Below, one piece after another: positions 1 to 10,885 of a stretch of 44,972 bases of DNA (its first letter is position 1; each line of letters begins with the position of its first letter). The notes beneath the pieces were generated by a model. It saw nothing but the letters and a program-made list of their open reading frames with translations, was not told where the DNA came from and did not search any database. Source of the DNA: Sphingomonadales bacterium BRH_c42 (GTDB lineage: Bacteria > Pseudomonadota > Alphaproteobacteria > Sphingomonadales > Sphingomonadaceae). The stretch lies in assembly GCA_001516125.1 (NCBI GenBank), contig LOEX01000010.1, forward strand, positions 1 through 44,972, written 5' to 3'. Both the position numbers and the translations under genes were made by a program.

Positions 1-242
1 CGGCCCAGCCACAGCAGGAGCGCGCCCCCAGCCAGCACCAAAGGTCCGCGGTGTCGCCGCGCCGCCGCGCTGACGTGGCTGGCCACTTCGCGCGCTTCCT
101 GCCCCGCTATCCGCATCACACGGCGGCCATCGGAATTGATCTCGACAACCCCCTGCAAATGCGAAATTTTCGCAGCAAGCAGGGCCCGTGCGGTGTCGCG
201 CAACGCGCGGTCTTCTCGCAGTTCGGCCGGTTCTTCCTTCAC
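1..242 (-). CDS. Small membrane-anchored protein, YqjK-like position (partial, C-terminus outside window)
   Basis: The readable 80 residues start at a GTG that overlaps the stop of the upstream holin-like gene by four bases (GTGA), a sign of translational coupling. The visible part has a charged N-terminal half (KEEPAELRED) and ends in a hydrophobic segment (LVLAGGALLLWLG) after a basic RRHRG stretch, so it is probably a small membrane-anchored protein. I do not recognise the family from sequence. Its place after YqjD-like and YqjE-like genes matches the E. coli yqjD-yqjE-yqjK order, which suggests a YqjK-type role; that is inference from position only. The true end lies beyond the window. 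Confidence 0.6.
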   Translation of the reverse strand, partial: MKEEPAELREDRALRDTARALLAAKISHLQGVVEINSDGRRVMRIAGQEAREVASHVSAAARRHRGPLVLAGGALLLWLG

Positions 243-664
243 GTTTCGTCTTCCATGAACGCCTCGGCCACATCGCGCGCTCGTGCGCGGGCCAGCATGC
301 CAAGTATCGCTGCCCCAAGCAGCAGTGCCCCAACCACTATCCCTATCGCCCCGAGGGCGCCCACGGCCGGGGCGAGGGCGAACAGCGTGCCGACCACCAG
401 TGCCACCAGCGCCAGGTGGATGAAACCGAGTGCGAAGGCGAGGTACAGCGCTACCGATTTGCTGCGGCCGGCAACGAACAAAATCCTGCTCTTCTGGAAA
501 TTGAGTTCGGCCTCGGCATAGGTTCGACCATCCTCGACCAGCGACAGGATGTCATCGGCCAGCGACGACTTGGGCTGCGCTTCGCCGTCGCCGCTCTGGC
601 CGGTGTCGGGCACGTCCTCACCGGCAGGCGCAGACGCGGCTTCACCCAGATCGTCGTCACGCAC
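239..664 (-). CDS. Holin-X superfamily (YqjE-like) membrane protein
   Basis: A 141-residue protein with an acidic, Pro/Gly-rich N-terminus (about residues 1-35), an amphipathic region (SLVEDGRTYAEAELNF), then two long hydrophobic segments at roughly residues 70-95 and 100-125, and a charged C-terminal tail. This layout and the motif around ELNFQKSR fit the Phage_holin_3_6 / YqjE family, which despite the name is a common chromosomal membrane protein found beside YqjD. It sits 20 bp after the DUF883-like gene and overlaps the next gene by 4 bp, so the three form one operon. The function is not established; membrane or envelope stress is a guess. Confidence 0.75.
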   Translation of the reverse strand: MRDDDLGEAASAPAGEDVPDTGQSGDGEAQPKSSLADDILSLVEDGRTYAEAELNFQKSRILFVAGRSKSVALYLAFALGFIHLALVALVVGTLFALAPAVGALGAIGIVVGALLLGAAILGMLARARARDVAEAFMEDET

Positions 665-684
665 AGTCGCCCCCGGTGCCGCGA

Positions 685-1248
685 TCAGTCCCGGCTGCCG
701 CGAAACAGGCGCGCCAGCAGGAACCCGGCGATCGCCGCCAGACCCACGGCTACGCCCGGGCTCTTGCGCACAAATTCACGCGCGTCCTCGCCCAGTTCAT
801 CGACATTCTTGGCGTCAAGCTTGGCCGATGTTTCCTGCAGGCTGCGCGATGCGCGGCGGGCATAATCGCCATATTGTTCGCCAAAACGCTCGTCGATTGT
901 GGCCGCCGTGTCGCCCACGGCCTTGCCGATCGAGGCGATGGCATCGCTGGCGCGGTGCTTGCTTTCCTCGGCCAGTTCCCCGGCGCGAAGCCTGGCTTCG
1001 CTGCCATAGGCCCGGGCCTCTGCAACAAGCGTGCCGCCCTTGTCCTGGGCCTGGCTGCGATAGACTGCGGCGCGCTCGCTCGCTTCGGCGCGCAGGGCAG
1101 CGGCGCCGGCCTTTGCCTCTTCCAGGGCGGCGTTGAAGCGTGATTTGGCGACCGCCTTGTTGTTAGCCGGTTTTGCAGCCTTGGTTTCGGCCTTGGCGGA
1201 GGATGACTTGCGGGTCTTCGATCCGGATTTTGCGGAGGCTTGTGCCAT
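685..1248 (-). CDS. DUF883/YqjD-like membrane-anchored helical protein
   Basis: A 187-residue protein with a Lys/Ala/Ser-rich start resembling a histone H1-like tail (about residues 1-40), a long charged helical middle full of Ala and Glu (about 40-150), and a C-terminal hydrophobic anchor (VGLAAIAGFLLARLF) followed by basic RGSRD. This is the architecture of ElaB/YgaM/YqjD proteins, which in E. coli are C-tail-anchored inner-membrane proteins associated with ribosomes in stationary phase. The basic N-terminus is longer than usual. The ATG has an AAGGAA sequence 6 bases upstream. First gene of the three-gene minus operon, divergent from eno with 178 bp between. Confidence 0.7.
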   Translation of the reverse strand: MAQASAKSGSKTRKSSSAKAETKAAKPANNKAVAKSRFNAALEEAKAGAAALRAEASERAAVYRSQAQDKGGTLVAEARAYGSEARLRAGELAEESKHRASDAIASIGKAVGDTAATIDERFGEQYGDYARRASRSLQETSAKLDAKNVDELGEDAREFVRKSPGVAVGLAAIAGFLLARLFRGSRD

Positions 1249-1402
1249 GATCAGTTCCTTACCTTAGAATTCGTATTCCCTGCTTATGATACATAGCGTG
1301 AAACGCCATAATCGTACATCGCAACTTGCACTGGGATGAACCGGGGCATAGAGCGCGGCGTATCCCGGATATGGTGGTGTCTTAACGATTTACAACACCT
1401 GA

Positions 1403-2710
<1,308 letters not shown>

Positions 2711-2716
2711 CGCCGG

Positions 2717-3139
2717 TCACGCGGCAAAGCGCGATTGCAACTCCATCATGGTGAGCGCGGCCTTGGCCGCTTCGCCGCCCTTGTCCTTTTGCGCGGGGTC
2801 CGCGCGGACCAGCGCCTGATGCTCGTTCTCGACGGTGAGTATGCCGTTGCCGATCGCGATTCCGTCCATCGTCAGCGCCATGAGTGCGCGCGCGCTTTCA
2901 CCCGCGACGATCTCGAAATGATAGGTTTCGCCGCGGATCACCACGCCGATGGCGACGAAGCCGCCGTATTGCCCGCTTTCCGCCGCCAGCGCGATCGCAC
3001 CGGGCACTTCAAGCGCGCCGGGCACCGTTATCACCTCGGCATCGTGCCCCGCTGCCGCAATCACCGCCTTGGCTCCGGCAATCAGCATATCGTTCAGATG
3101 GCCGTAGAAACGCGCTTCGACAATCAGGATGCGGGCCAT
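2717..3139 (-). CDS. ribH: 6,7-dimethyl-8-ribityllumazine synthase
   Basis: A 140-residue protein, slightly shorter than the usual 150-160. It condenses 5-amino-6-ribitylamino-uracil with 3,4-dihydroxy-2-butanone 4-phosphate, the penultimate step of riboflavin synthesis. Visible family features are the start [16 protein letters not shown], the substrate loop VPGALEVP, the catalytic His in [14 protein letters not shown] and the phosphate-binding region [10 protein letters not shown] followed by KDKGGEAA. A longer in-frame ORF extends 22 codons upstream into ribB, but the ATG at 3139 fits the family start and lies 4 bp after the ribB stop, so ribB and ribH are one transcript and RibB supplies the substrate of RibH. 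Confidence 0.96.
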   Translation of the reverse strand: MARILIVEARFYGHLNDMLIAGAKAVIAAAGHDAEVITVPGALEVPGAIALAAESGQYGGFVAIGVVIRGETYHFEIVAGESARALMALTMDGIAIGNGILTVENEHQALVRADPAQKDKGGEAAKAALTMMELQSRFAA

Positions 3140-3143
3140 CGAA

Positions 3144-4394
3144 TTACTCCGGTATGGGCATGTGGCCGACGATGTCGAGGCCGTAGCCTTCGATCGCCAC
3201 CACATTGGGCTGGGAATTGCTGAGCAGGATCATCTCGTGGACCTTGAGGTCGGCCAGGATCTGCGAACCGATCCCGACATTGCGCAGCTCATCTTCCTCG
3301 CGGTAGCTTTCAGGCGCTGCGGGCCTTCCGGTGATGAGCACGATCACGCCCGAGCCGTGGTTGCCGATTGCCTGCATCGAGCGCTGGAGCAGGCGCTTGC
3401 GCGTTCCTGGCTGGCCCAGGATATCGTCGAAGATCGAGATCGGGTGCACGCGCGCCAGAGTGGGCGTACCCGGAACGATCTGGCCCTTCTGTAGCACATA
3501 GCTCTCGCTGCCATCGACCTTGTTGCGATAGGTCATCAGCCGCCACTGGCCGCCGTAGTCGGATTCGAAGCTGCGTTCCTGCGTCCGTTCGACAAGATGG
3601 TCGTTGCGGCTGCGATATTCGATGAGGTCGCGGATAGTGCCGATCTTCATGCCGTGCTTGCGGGCAAAGCCGACCAGATCGTCGAGGCGCGCCATCGAAC
3701 CGTCTTCCTTCATGATCTCGCAGATCACGCCCGACGGATTGAGCCCGGCAAGTCGTGCAATGTCGACCGCCGCCTCGGTATGGCCCGCGCGCACCAGCAC
3801 GCCTCCATTGCGCGCCGCCAGCGGGAAGACGTGACCGGGAGTGACGATATCGTCGGGCCCTTTGCCCGCGTCGATAGCGACCGAGATCGTGCGTGCGCGG
3901 TCCGCCGCCGAAATGCCGGTTGTCACGCCTTCGCGTGCCTCTATCGAGGTGGTGAAAGCGGTCTGCATGCTGGTGCGGTTGTTGCGGCTCATCGGTTCGA
4001 GCCCCAATTGCTCCACCCGGGTGCGGTCGAGCGCGAGGCAGATCAGCCCGCGGCCATGCGTGGCCATGAAGTTTATCGCCGTGGGCGTGGCCATCTGCGC
4101 CGGGATGATCAGATCGCCTTCGTTTTCGCGATCTTCGTCATCGACCAGGATGAACATCCGGCCGTTGCGCGCCTCGTCGATGATCTCCTCGATCCCGACC
4201 AGGATCGGGCTCGCGTCGTTTTGGAGCAGAAAGTTTTCCAGCTTGGCCAGGGTTTCCGCCGTAGGGTTCCAACCCGCATCGGTACATTCGCGCAGCGTAT
4301 TGGCGTGGAGCCCCGCGGCACGCGCCAGGCCAGCCCGCGTCAATTCGCCCGATGTGACGAGTTGGCGCACCTTTTCGATCGTGTGGTTGTTCAT
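3144..4394 (-). CDS. ribB: 3,4-dihydroxy-2-butanone-4-phosphate synthase with N-terminal HTH and degenerate GTP cyclohydrolase II-like tail (RibBX-type)
   Basis: A 416-residue three-part protein. Residues 7-57 look like a Cro/C1-like helix-turn-helix ([20 protein letters not shown]). Residues about 64-270 are an intact RibB domain with acidic loop DRENEG (88-93), [29 protein letters not shown] and [12 protein letters not shown], so it should make 3,4-dihydroxy-2-butanone 4-phosphate from ribulose 5-phosphate. The last 140 residues resemble GTP cyclohydrolase II ([14 protein letters not shown] corresponds to the LARVHSECLTGD region) but lack the three zinc Cys and the RQEGRNIGL catalytic segment, so this tail is unlikely to act on GTP. 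RibB with a non-functional RibA-like tail is known as RibBX; the added HTH suggests autoregulation. Start: ATG at 4394, or GTG two codons upstream at 4400; neither has a clear ribosome-binding site. Confidence 0.9.
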   Translation of the reverse strand: MNNHTIEKVRQLVTSGELTRAGLARAAGLHANTLRECTDAGWNPTAETLAKLENFLLQNDASPILVGIEEIIDEARNGRMFILVDDEDRENEGDLIIPAQMATPTAINFMATHGRGLICLALDRTRVEQLGLEPMSRNNRTSMQTAFTTSIEAREGVTTGISAADRARTISVAIDAGKGPDDIVTPGHVFPLAARNGGVLVRAGHTEAAVDIARLAGLNPSGVICEIMKEDGSMARLDDLVGFARKHGMKIGTIRDLIEYRSRNDHLVERTQERSFESDYGGQWRLMTYRNKVDGSESYVLQKGQIVPGTPTLARVHPISIFDDILGQPGTRKRLLQRSMQAIGNHGSGVIVLITGRPAAPESYREEDELRNVGIGSQILADLKVHEMILLSNSQPNVVAIEGYGLDIVGHMPIPE

Positions 4395-4407
4395 TAGCAC
4401 GCAATAT

Positions 4408-4453
4408 CACATTACAATGTGTTTGCAAGCGCCATTTGTAACATACCAATGTG
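4408..4453. promoter_or_regulatory. Putative operator pair upstream of the HTH-ribB gene
   Basis: A perfect 6+2+6 inverted repeat, CACATT-AC-AATGTG, lies at 4408-4421, 14 bp upstream of the ribB ATG. A second related site, CATACCAATGTG at 4442-4453, keeps the right half exactly; the two AATGTG half-sites are 32 bp apart, about three helical turns. This is the expected geometry for cooperative binding of a dimeric HTH protein, and the nearest HTH is fused to RibB itself. No FMN riboswitch-like sequence was recognised. Binding by RibB's own HTH is inference; the ligK regulator is an alternative, since the region is divergent. Confidence 0.5.
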
Positions 4454-4652
4454 ATGTCAATTCATCATCCACCAGCATGCACGCCGAGAAGTTCGATGAA
4501 GCTTGCCTGGCGCGCAAATGGCGAAGGATGCGTGCAGATACGTCTATGCCAAGTGATTTAGCACAAACTTATGGGCGTGTAACAGTTCCGAATTGCCTGA
4601 TTGGCAGCTTCGCGCCATGTCTACAGCCATCTTTGAGGCGGGAAAGAGGTCA

Positions 4653-5326
4653 ATGTCCGGCATCGTCGTTCAGAACATCACGCGAGCTGACCTGGCGGTC
4701 ATCGACGGACTGGCGCAATGCGGTGTTGCCACAGTGCACGAGGCGCAGGGGCGCACTGGTCTGCTCGCCAGCCATATGCGACCAATCTATCCCGGTGCGC
4801 GGATTGCCGGCAGCGCGGTGACGATCAGCGCCCCTCCGGGTGACAACTGGATGGTGCATGTCGCAATCGAGCAGCTCAAACTGGGGGACATACTTGTGCT
4901 CGCGCCGACTTCCCCGTGCGAGGACGGCTATTTCGGTGACTTGCTGGCCACCAGCGCCATGGCGCGCGGGTGTAGGGGGTTGGTGATCGACGCCGGCGTA
5001 CGCGATGTGCGCGATCTCACGGAAATGCAGTTTCCTGTGTGGTCGAAGGCGGTGTTTGCGCAGGGGACGGTCAAGAACACGCTGGGCAGCGTGAATGTGC
5101 CGGTGGTCTGCGCCGGGGCACACGTCGAGCCGGGTGACGTGATCGTGGCTGACGACGATGGTGTGTGCGTGGTCAGGCGCGAAAAGGCCGTCGAGGTTCT
5201 CGATGCGGCGCGCGCGCGCGAGGCCAATGAGGCGGAGAAGCGAGAAACGCTGGCAAGCGGGGTTCTCGGGCTCGACATGTACAAGATGCGTGAACGGCTC
5301 GCTGCCGAAGGGTTGAAGTACGTTTG

Positions 5327-5327
<1 letters not shown>
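4653..5327 (+). CDS. ligK: 4-carboxy-4-hydroxy-2-oxoadipate aldolase
   Basis: A 224-residue RraA-fold aldolase that splits 4-carboxy-4-hydroxy-2-oxoadipate into pyruvate and oxaloacetate, the last step of the protocatechuate 4,5-cleavage and gallate pathways; the family also decarboxylates oxaloacetate. Visible motifs are [42 protein letters not shown] and the catalytic [10 protein letters not shown], plus the C-terminal [20 protein letters not shown] longer ORF begins at 4593, but the ATG at 4653 has AGAGG five bases upstream and matches the family start (MSGIVVQNI). It is the first gene of ligK-ligU-ligI and is divergent from ribB. ORF length, gene neighbours and motifs agree. Confidence 0.93.
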
Positions 5328-7248
<1,921 letters not shown>

Positions 7249-7299
7249 ATCGCCGCGCCTGCCGGCACCGGCCGACCGGCGACGACGCTGCGGCAGGAC

Positions 7300-7443
7300 C
7301 GGCGGGCAGCTGAATTCACTGCCTTGGTCGAACAGCATTTCCGTGAAGGCGAGACGCTCGATTTTTACGCGGCGCGGTTTGGCATCACGCCGGCGCAGCT
7401 CAACAATATCTGCCGTGCAGCGTTGGGGCGCACTGCAAAGCGG
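7300..7443 (+). pseudogene. Remnant of an AraC-family transcription regulator
   Basis: In the frame through 7324 the translation reads FTALVEQHFREG, FYAARFGITPAQLNNICRAA, LGRTAKRAL. This matches the first helix-turn-helix of AraC-family activators of the PobR/aromatic type. The expected continuation with the second HTH is missing: after about 7443 the frame gives unrelated sequence, and no ligand-binding domain precedes it (an in-frame stop is the ligI stop at 7246). The copy has therefore lost both ends. The rest of the gap up to 7601 shows no gene. Being right behind the lig genes, it may be the remains of their or a neighbour's regulator. Confidence 0.6.
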
Positions 7444-7601
7444 GCACTGCAAGGGCCGCGGTTTGAACGGGCGATCGGCGATGCTTGCCACGAAGGCTCG
7501 TTAGGGAGTATCCTCCACCCGGACCGTGGAGCATTTCGCATGCACCGGAATGTGCAGCGGAAATACGCTGGTCACGGTCGATCGAGAGAGGAGGGCGCAG
7601 T

Positions 7602-8402
7602 ATGGCCATCGCTCAACGTGCCAAAGCGGTAAAGGTCCACCAGGAAATTCCGATCCGGAAGATAACATTGTCCGATTTGCGAACTGCCCTGTCGCAGGGG
7701 TGGGAAGACTTCATGGACAAACGCGGCGACCTGATCTTCCTGGGCATCATCTACCCGATAGCGGTTCTGTTCGCGAGTTTGTACGCATTGAAGCTTTCGC
7801 TTCTGCCGATCATCTTTCCGCTGTTTGCCGGAACCGCGTTGCTGGGTCCGATCTTCGCCACTGGATATTATGAGATTGCGCGGCGCCGTGAATGCGATCT
7901 GGACAGCAGATGGCGGCACGTCTTCGATGCGCTCAAGGGGCCGAGCGCCTTTTCGATCGTTTGCATGGCGGCGATCCTGTTCCTGCTGTTCGCTGTATGG
8001 GTCATCGTCGCCTACACGATCTATCGCGGGACAATGGGCACACTGAACCCCGATACGGTGACCAACGCGACCGAATTCGTCGGGGCAGCATTCGGCACGC
8101 CCGAGGGCCAGAGAATGATGGTTGTCGGCAACCTTGTGGGCCTGGGATTTGCGATGGTGGCGCTGGCGATCAGCGTGGTTTCGTTTCCCATGCTGGTTGA
8201 CAAACCGGTTAGCTGGGCCACCGCGTTGCGCACCTCGGTCCGCGTCGCCTGGCACAACCCTGTGACCACGATCGTTTGGGGGTTTGTTGTCGCGGCCTTG
8301 CTGATCGCGGGCGCGTTGCCGGCACTCATTGGCCTTGCGGTGGTCTTTCCCGTCCTGGCCTATGCCACCTGGCACCTATACACCCGCGCGGTCGAGCGCT
8401 GA
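7602..8402 (+). CDS. DUF2189 integral membrane protein
   Basis: A 266-residue protein with a short cytoplasmic N-terminus (KVHQEIPIRKITLSDLRTAL, then GWEDFMDKRGDLIFLG) and about six hydrophobic segments. The opening pattern and the FPLFAGTALLGPIFATGYYEIARRRE stretch fit DUF2189, a family often found beside cytochrome oxidase genes and of unknown biochemical role. Here the oxidase operon converges on it from the other strand. A longer ORF starts at 7485, but the ATG at 7602 has GGAGGG seven bases upstream and a family-like start. Confidence 0.85.
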   Translation: MAIAQRAKAVKVHQEIPIRKITLSDLRTALSQGWEDFMDKRGDLIFLGIIYPIAVLFASLYALKLSLLPIIFPLFAGTALLGPIFATGYYEIARRRECDLDSRWRHVFDALKGPSAFSIVCMAAILFLLFAVWVIVAYTIYRGTMGTLNPDTVTNATEFVGAAFGTPEGQRMMVVGNLVGLGFAMVALAISVVSFPMLVDKPVSWATALRTSVRVAWHNPVTTIVWGFVVAALLIAGALPALIGLAVVFPVLAYATWHLYTRAVER

Positions 8403-8426
8403 GGCCGGTATCCGGTTCTGAGAGAG

Positions 8427-8460
8427 TGTGAGGGTCGCTCCGGTATTGAGCGGCCCGCAC
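8427..8460. terminator. Imperfect hairpin between convergent genes
   Basis: Between the convergent DUF2189 and cytochrome c stops the sequence can fold GTGAGGGTCGCTC against GAGCGGCCCGCAC with a 7-base loop and two mismatches. There is no clear T-run on either strand, so this is only a possible bidirectional termination or stability hairpin. Confidence 0.3.
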
Positions 8461-8461
8461 G

Positions 8462-9154
8462 CTACTTGGCAATTGCCGCCTGAGATACAGCCCCGGATTG
8501 CGGCTGTGGGAGTGGCGGCGCATTTCCTCCAAGCGTGGCCAGATATCTGATCACGGCAGCGCGATCTTCGGGGCGGCGCATTCCGGCGAAGGTCATCTTG
8601 GTTCCGGGTATTGACCTCGCGGGTGAGGCGAGGAATTCAAAAAGCTGATCGTAGCTCCACTTGCCGCCATGCGATTGCATTGCGCCGGAGTACGAGAACC
8701 CCCGCTGGCTGGCGACATCCCTGCCGACGACGCCCCACAGGTTCGGCCCGATCCTGTCAGGCCCGCCCGAGGTAAAATCATGGCAGCTCACGCAGGCGCG
8801 CGCCTTGGCTTCGCCTTCGGTTGCATCTGCGCTTGCCAGAAGCGTCCCCAGGTCGGGCGGCTGTTCGGGCTCGGCCTCGCCAGAGCCGATGGCGGTTGGC
8901 TGCGGAGCCGTCCCTTTCGTATCGTGGAGATACGCAACCAGGCGGTTTCGCTCACCTTGGTCTGCAAGATTGTTCGGCCAGCCCCGTTGCACCGCCTCCA
9001 GATCGACAGGCGGAATTTCTCCCTCAGGAGCATATGCCAACCTGCCGGGATGGTCCTCAGGGAACAGCTTTCCGGCAAACCAGCTCAGACTCCAGATAAA
9101 TGCCAGACACCCCGTGACACACACGCCCGCGAGGAACCATCGCGACTTGGTCAT
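8462..9154 (-). CDS. Membrane-anchored mono-heme cytochrome c
   Basis: A 230-residue protein with one N-terminal hydrophobic segment (about residues 7-27) acting as an uncleaved anchor, a Pro/Glu-rich linker, and a class I cytochrome c domain with heme motif CVSCH at 121-125 and a likely axial Met at 187 in TKMTFAG. It resembles cytochrome c550/c552-type domains that donate electrons to aa3 oxidases. It is the last gene of the cox operon, 2 bp after the subunit IV gene, so it is likely the oxidase's own electron donor. The longer ORF to 9289 runs into the upstream gene; the ATG at 9154 follows GGAGG with 6-base spacing. Confidence 0.9.
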   Translation of the reverse strand: MTKSRWFLAGVCVTGCLAFIWSLSWFAGKLFPEDHPGRLAYAPEGEIPPVDLEAVQRGWPNNLADQGERNRLVAYLHDTKGTAPQPTAIGSGEAEPEQPPDLGTLLASADATEGEAKARACVSCHDFTSGGPDRIGPNLWGVVGRDVASQRGFSYSGAMQSHGGKWSYDQLFEFLASPARSIPGTKMTFAGMRRPEDRAAVIRYLATLGGNAPPLPQPQSGAVSQAAIAK

Positions 9155-9160
9155 CTCTAA
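9133..9160 (+). promoter_or_regulatory. Possible antisense ECF-type promoter motif inside the cox operon
   Basis: GGAACC (9133-9138), exactly 17 bases, then TCTAA (9156-9160) on the plus strand. This is the same arrangement as the two candidate ECF promoters at 14977-15004 and 16438-16465. It points antisense into the subunit IV and coxP genes and overlaps the start codon region of the cytochrome c gene, so it may be chance or an antisense promoter. Confidence 0.2.
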
Positions 9161-9516
9161 CCTCCACCATCCATGAAGATCGCGCGGGTCCAGAAGATAT
9201 AATCGGACTCGTAAACCATGATGCGTACCAGCACGAGCAGGACGAGCGGGGGCACGAGGATGGCATAGGCCAGCGAAAGACGCTCCCACGCCATGTGCAT
9301 GAAAATCGAGACGATCAGCCCCGCCTTCATCAGCATGAAAGTGACGATCAGGATCCAGCGCATGATGCCCTGCACCTCGAAATAATCGACTGCGTAGGAC
9401 ATCGCGCTGAGCACGAAGAGATAGCCCCAGACTTTCAGATACAGGCCGATGGGGTGTTGCTGCCCGCTTTCATGGGCGGCTTCAGTTTGCTGCGTCGAAG
9501 TCACTTCGTGGTTCAT
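9157..9516 (-). CDS. Cytochrome c oxidase subunit IV (CtaF-like)
   Basis: A 119-residue protein with a soluble His-containing N-terminus and three hydrophobic segments (about 25-45, 53-75, 80-103). The pattern LYLKVWGYLFVLSAMSYAVDYF, LMKAGLIVSIFMHMAWER is typical of prokaryotic cytochrome C oxidase subunit IV. It probably stabilises the oxidase in the inner membrane. The start at 9516 has GAGGGGG about 9 bases upstream; an ORF to 9552 overlaps the upstream gene and is less likely. Its stop is 2 bp before the cytochrome c start. Confidence 0.85.
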   Translation of the reverse strand: MNHEVTSTQQTEAAHESGQQHPIGLYLKVWGYLFVLSAMSYAVDYFEVQGIMRWILIVTFMLMKAGLIVSIFMHMAWERLSLAYAILVPPLVLLVLVRIMVYESDYIFWTRAIFMDGGG

Positions 9517-9529
9517 ACCGCTCGCCCCC

Positions 9530-10222
9530 TCACCACAGATAGAAGAATGCAAAAATGAATACCCAGACCAGATCGACGAAGTGCCAGTAGAGGCCGCCGA
9601 TCTCGACCGCCGAATAGTCGCCGCTCCTGTCGTAATCGCCGCGAAACACCTTGCGCGCGATGATGAGCAGCATGATCACGCCGCAGGTCACATGGAAGCC
9701 GTGGAAGCCTGTGATCATGAAGAAGCTTGCGCCGAATTGCGGTGCCCCCATCGGGTTGCCCCATGGCCGGACGCCTTCTTCGATGAGCTTGGTCCATTCG
9801 AAAGCCTGCATGCCCACGAACATCGCGCCGAACAGCGCCGTTGCCACCATCAGCGCCGCAGTTTTTTTGCGGTCGCGGCGATAACCGAAGTTCACCGCCA
9901 TCGCCATCGTACCGCTGGAACTGATGAGGACGAACGTCATGATCGCGATCAGGATAAGCGGAATGGACTGCCCGCCGATGGTCAGCGCAAAAACCTCCGC
10001 CGCGTTGGGCCAGGGCAGGGTCGCCGAGGTACGCATCGTCATGTAGGCGGTGAGGAAACAGGAAAAGATGAAGGTGTCGCTGAGCAGGAATATCCACATC
10101 ATCGCCTTGCCCCAATGGGTGTGGCGGAAGACCTCCTGATCGGCCGACCAGTCATCTACGACTTCGCGCAGACCTGCCGCGATGTCGTCGTCTTGTCCGC
10201 TCCTGGCTACGGCTTGCGACAT
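9530..10222 (-). CDS. coxP: Cytochrome c oxidase subunit III-like protein CoxP
   Basis: A 230-residue protein with five hydrophobic segments and subunit III signatures such as HTHWGKAMMWIFLLSDTFIF, SSSGTMAMA, GFHGFHVTCG and the C-terminal GGLYWHFVDLVWVFIFAFFYLW. Such heme-copper oxidase subunit III proteins help stabilise the catalytic core and proton uptake. Two subunit III-type genes in a row directly behind subunits II and I is the arrangement of coxMNOP in Bradyrhizobium, from which I take the symbol. The start is an ATG 21 bp after the coxO stop. Confidence 0.85.
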   Translation of the reverse strand: MSQAVARSGQDDDIAAGLREVVDDWSADQEVFRHTHWGKAMMWIFLLSDTFIFSCFLTAYMTMRTSATLPWPNAAEVFALTIGGQSIPLILIAIMTFVLISSSGTMAMAVNFGYRRDRKKTAALMVATALFGAMFVGMQAFEWTKLIEEGVRPWGNPMGAPQFGASFFMITGFHGFHVTCGVIMLLIIARKVFRGDYDRSGDYSAVEIGGLYWHFVDLVWVFIFAFFYLW

Positions 10223-10243
10223 GATGCGATCACCCCTCCATTT

Positions 10244-10885
10244 TCAGGTTGCGACCAACAGCGCCACCAACAGCGCCCAAACGACAAGGAAAAAATGCCA
10301 GTAAATGGCGCAGAGCCGGACATTGCGGCGCGCGCGCGCTTCTTCGGCCCCGTTGGCCATCAACCCGACCGTGCGCCCGCATGCGTACAATCCGCCGGCA
10401 AGATGCAGGCCGTGGGCAGCGCTCAGCAAATAGAAGAATGCATTGGCTGGATTGGCCGCCATGAAATAGCCCTGCGCCTGGAACTGGCGCCACAGGATCA
10501 GCTGGCCGACAAGAAACGCAAGGCCGAGCAATCCGCCCAGCTTGGTCATCGTCTCCATCCGTCCCGCAGCGCCGCTGCGAGCGGAAATTCTGGCCAGTTC
10601 GAATGCGAGGCTGCTTACCGCCAGAATGCCGGTATTGATCCATAGCAGCAGGGGTTCGGGCATGGCCGCCCAGTCGCTGCCGTCGATGCCGTGGTCCATC
10701 AGTGTATCCATTCCCTGACGGACGAGATAGGCCGCGGCCATCAGGGTGAAGATGATCGTGGCGACGCCGAAATAGACATAGACACCGACAGTCACAGCAT
10801 CAGGCCGGTAGTCTTCAGGATCGGCCATCCCCTGATTGCCCGGGGTTTCCCAGCTCTTTTCGGAAAGTCGGCTGAAAATGCTCAT
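10244..10885 (-). CDS. coxO: Cytochrome c oxidase subunit III-like protein CoxO
   Basis: A 213-residue protein with five hydrophobic segments and the subunit III motifs AHGLHLAGGLYACG and IYWHFFLVVWALLVALL. It lacks the first two helices' worth of length seen in classical seven-helix subunit III, as CoxO/CoxP and NorE-like proteins do. It overlaps the coxN stop by 4 bp (ATGA), so translation is coupled. Together with coxP it makes the paired subunit III genes of this oxidase. Confidence 0.83.
   Translation of the reverse strand: MSIFSRLSEKSWETPGNQGMADPEDYRPDAVTVGVYVYFGVATIIFTLMAAAYLVRQGMDTLMDHGIDGSDWAAMPEPLLLWINTGILAVSSLAFELARISARSGAAGRMETMTKLGGLLGLAFLVGQLILWRQFQAQGYFMAANPANAFFYLLSAAHGLHLAGGLYACGRTVGLMANGAEEARARRNVRLCAIYWHFFLVVWALLVALLVAT

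Noticed and set aside
239-664. Phage holin suggesting a prophage
   Set aside because: The holin-X family includes chromosomal YqjE; no phage genes are nearby.
4395-4652. FMN riboswitch expected upstream of ribB
   Set aside because: The leader contains no recognisable RFN core motifs; instead it has short inverted repeats near the start codon.
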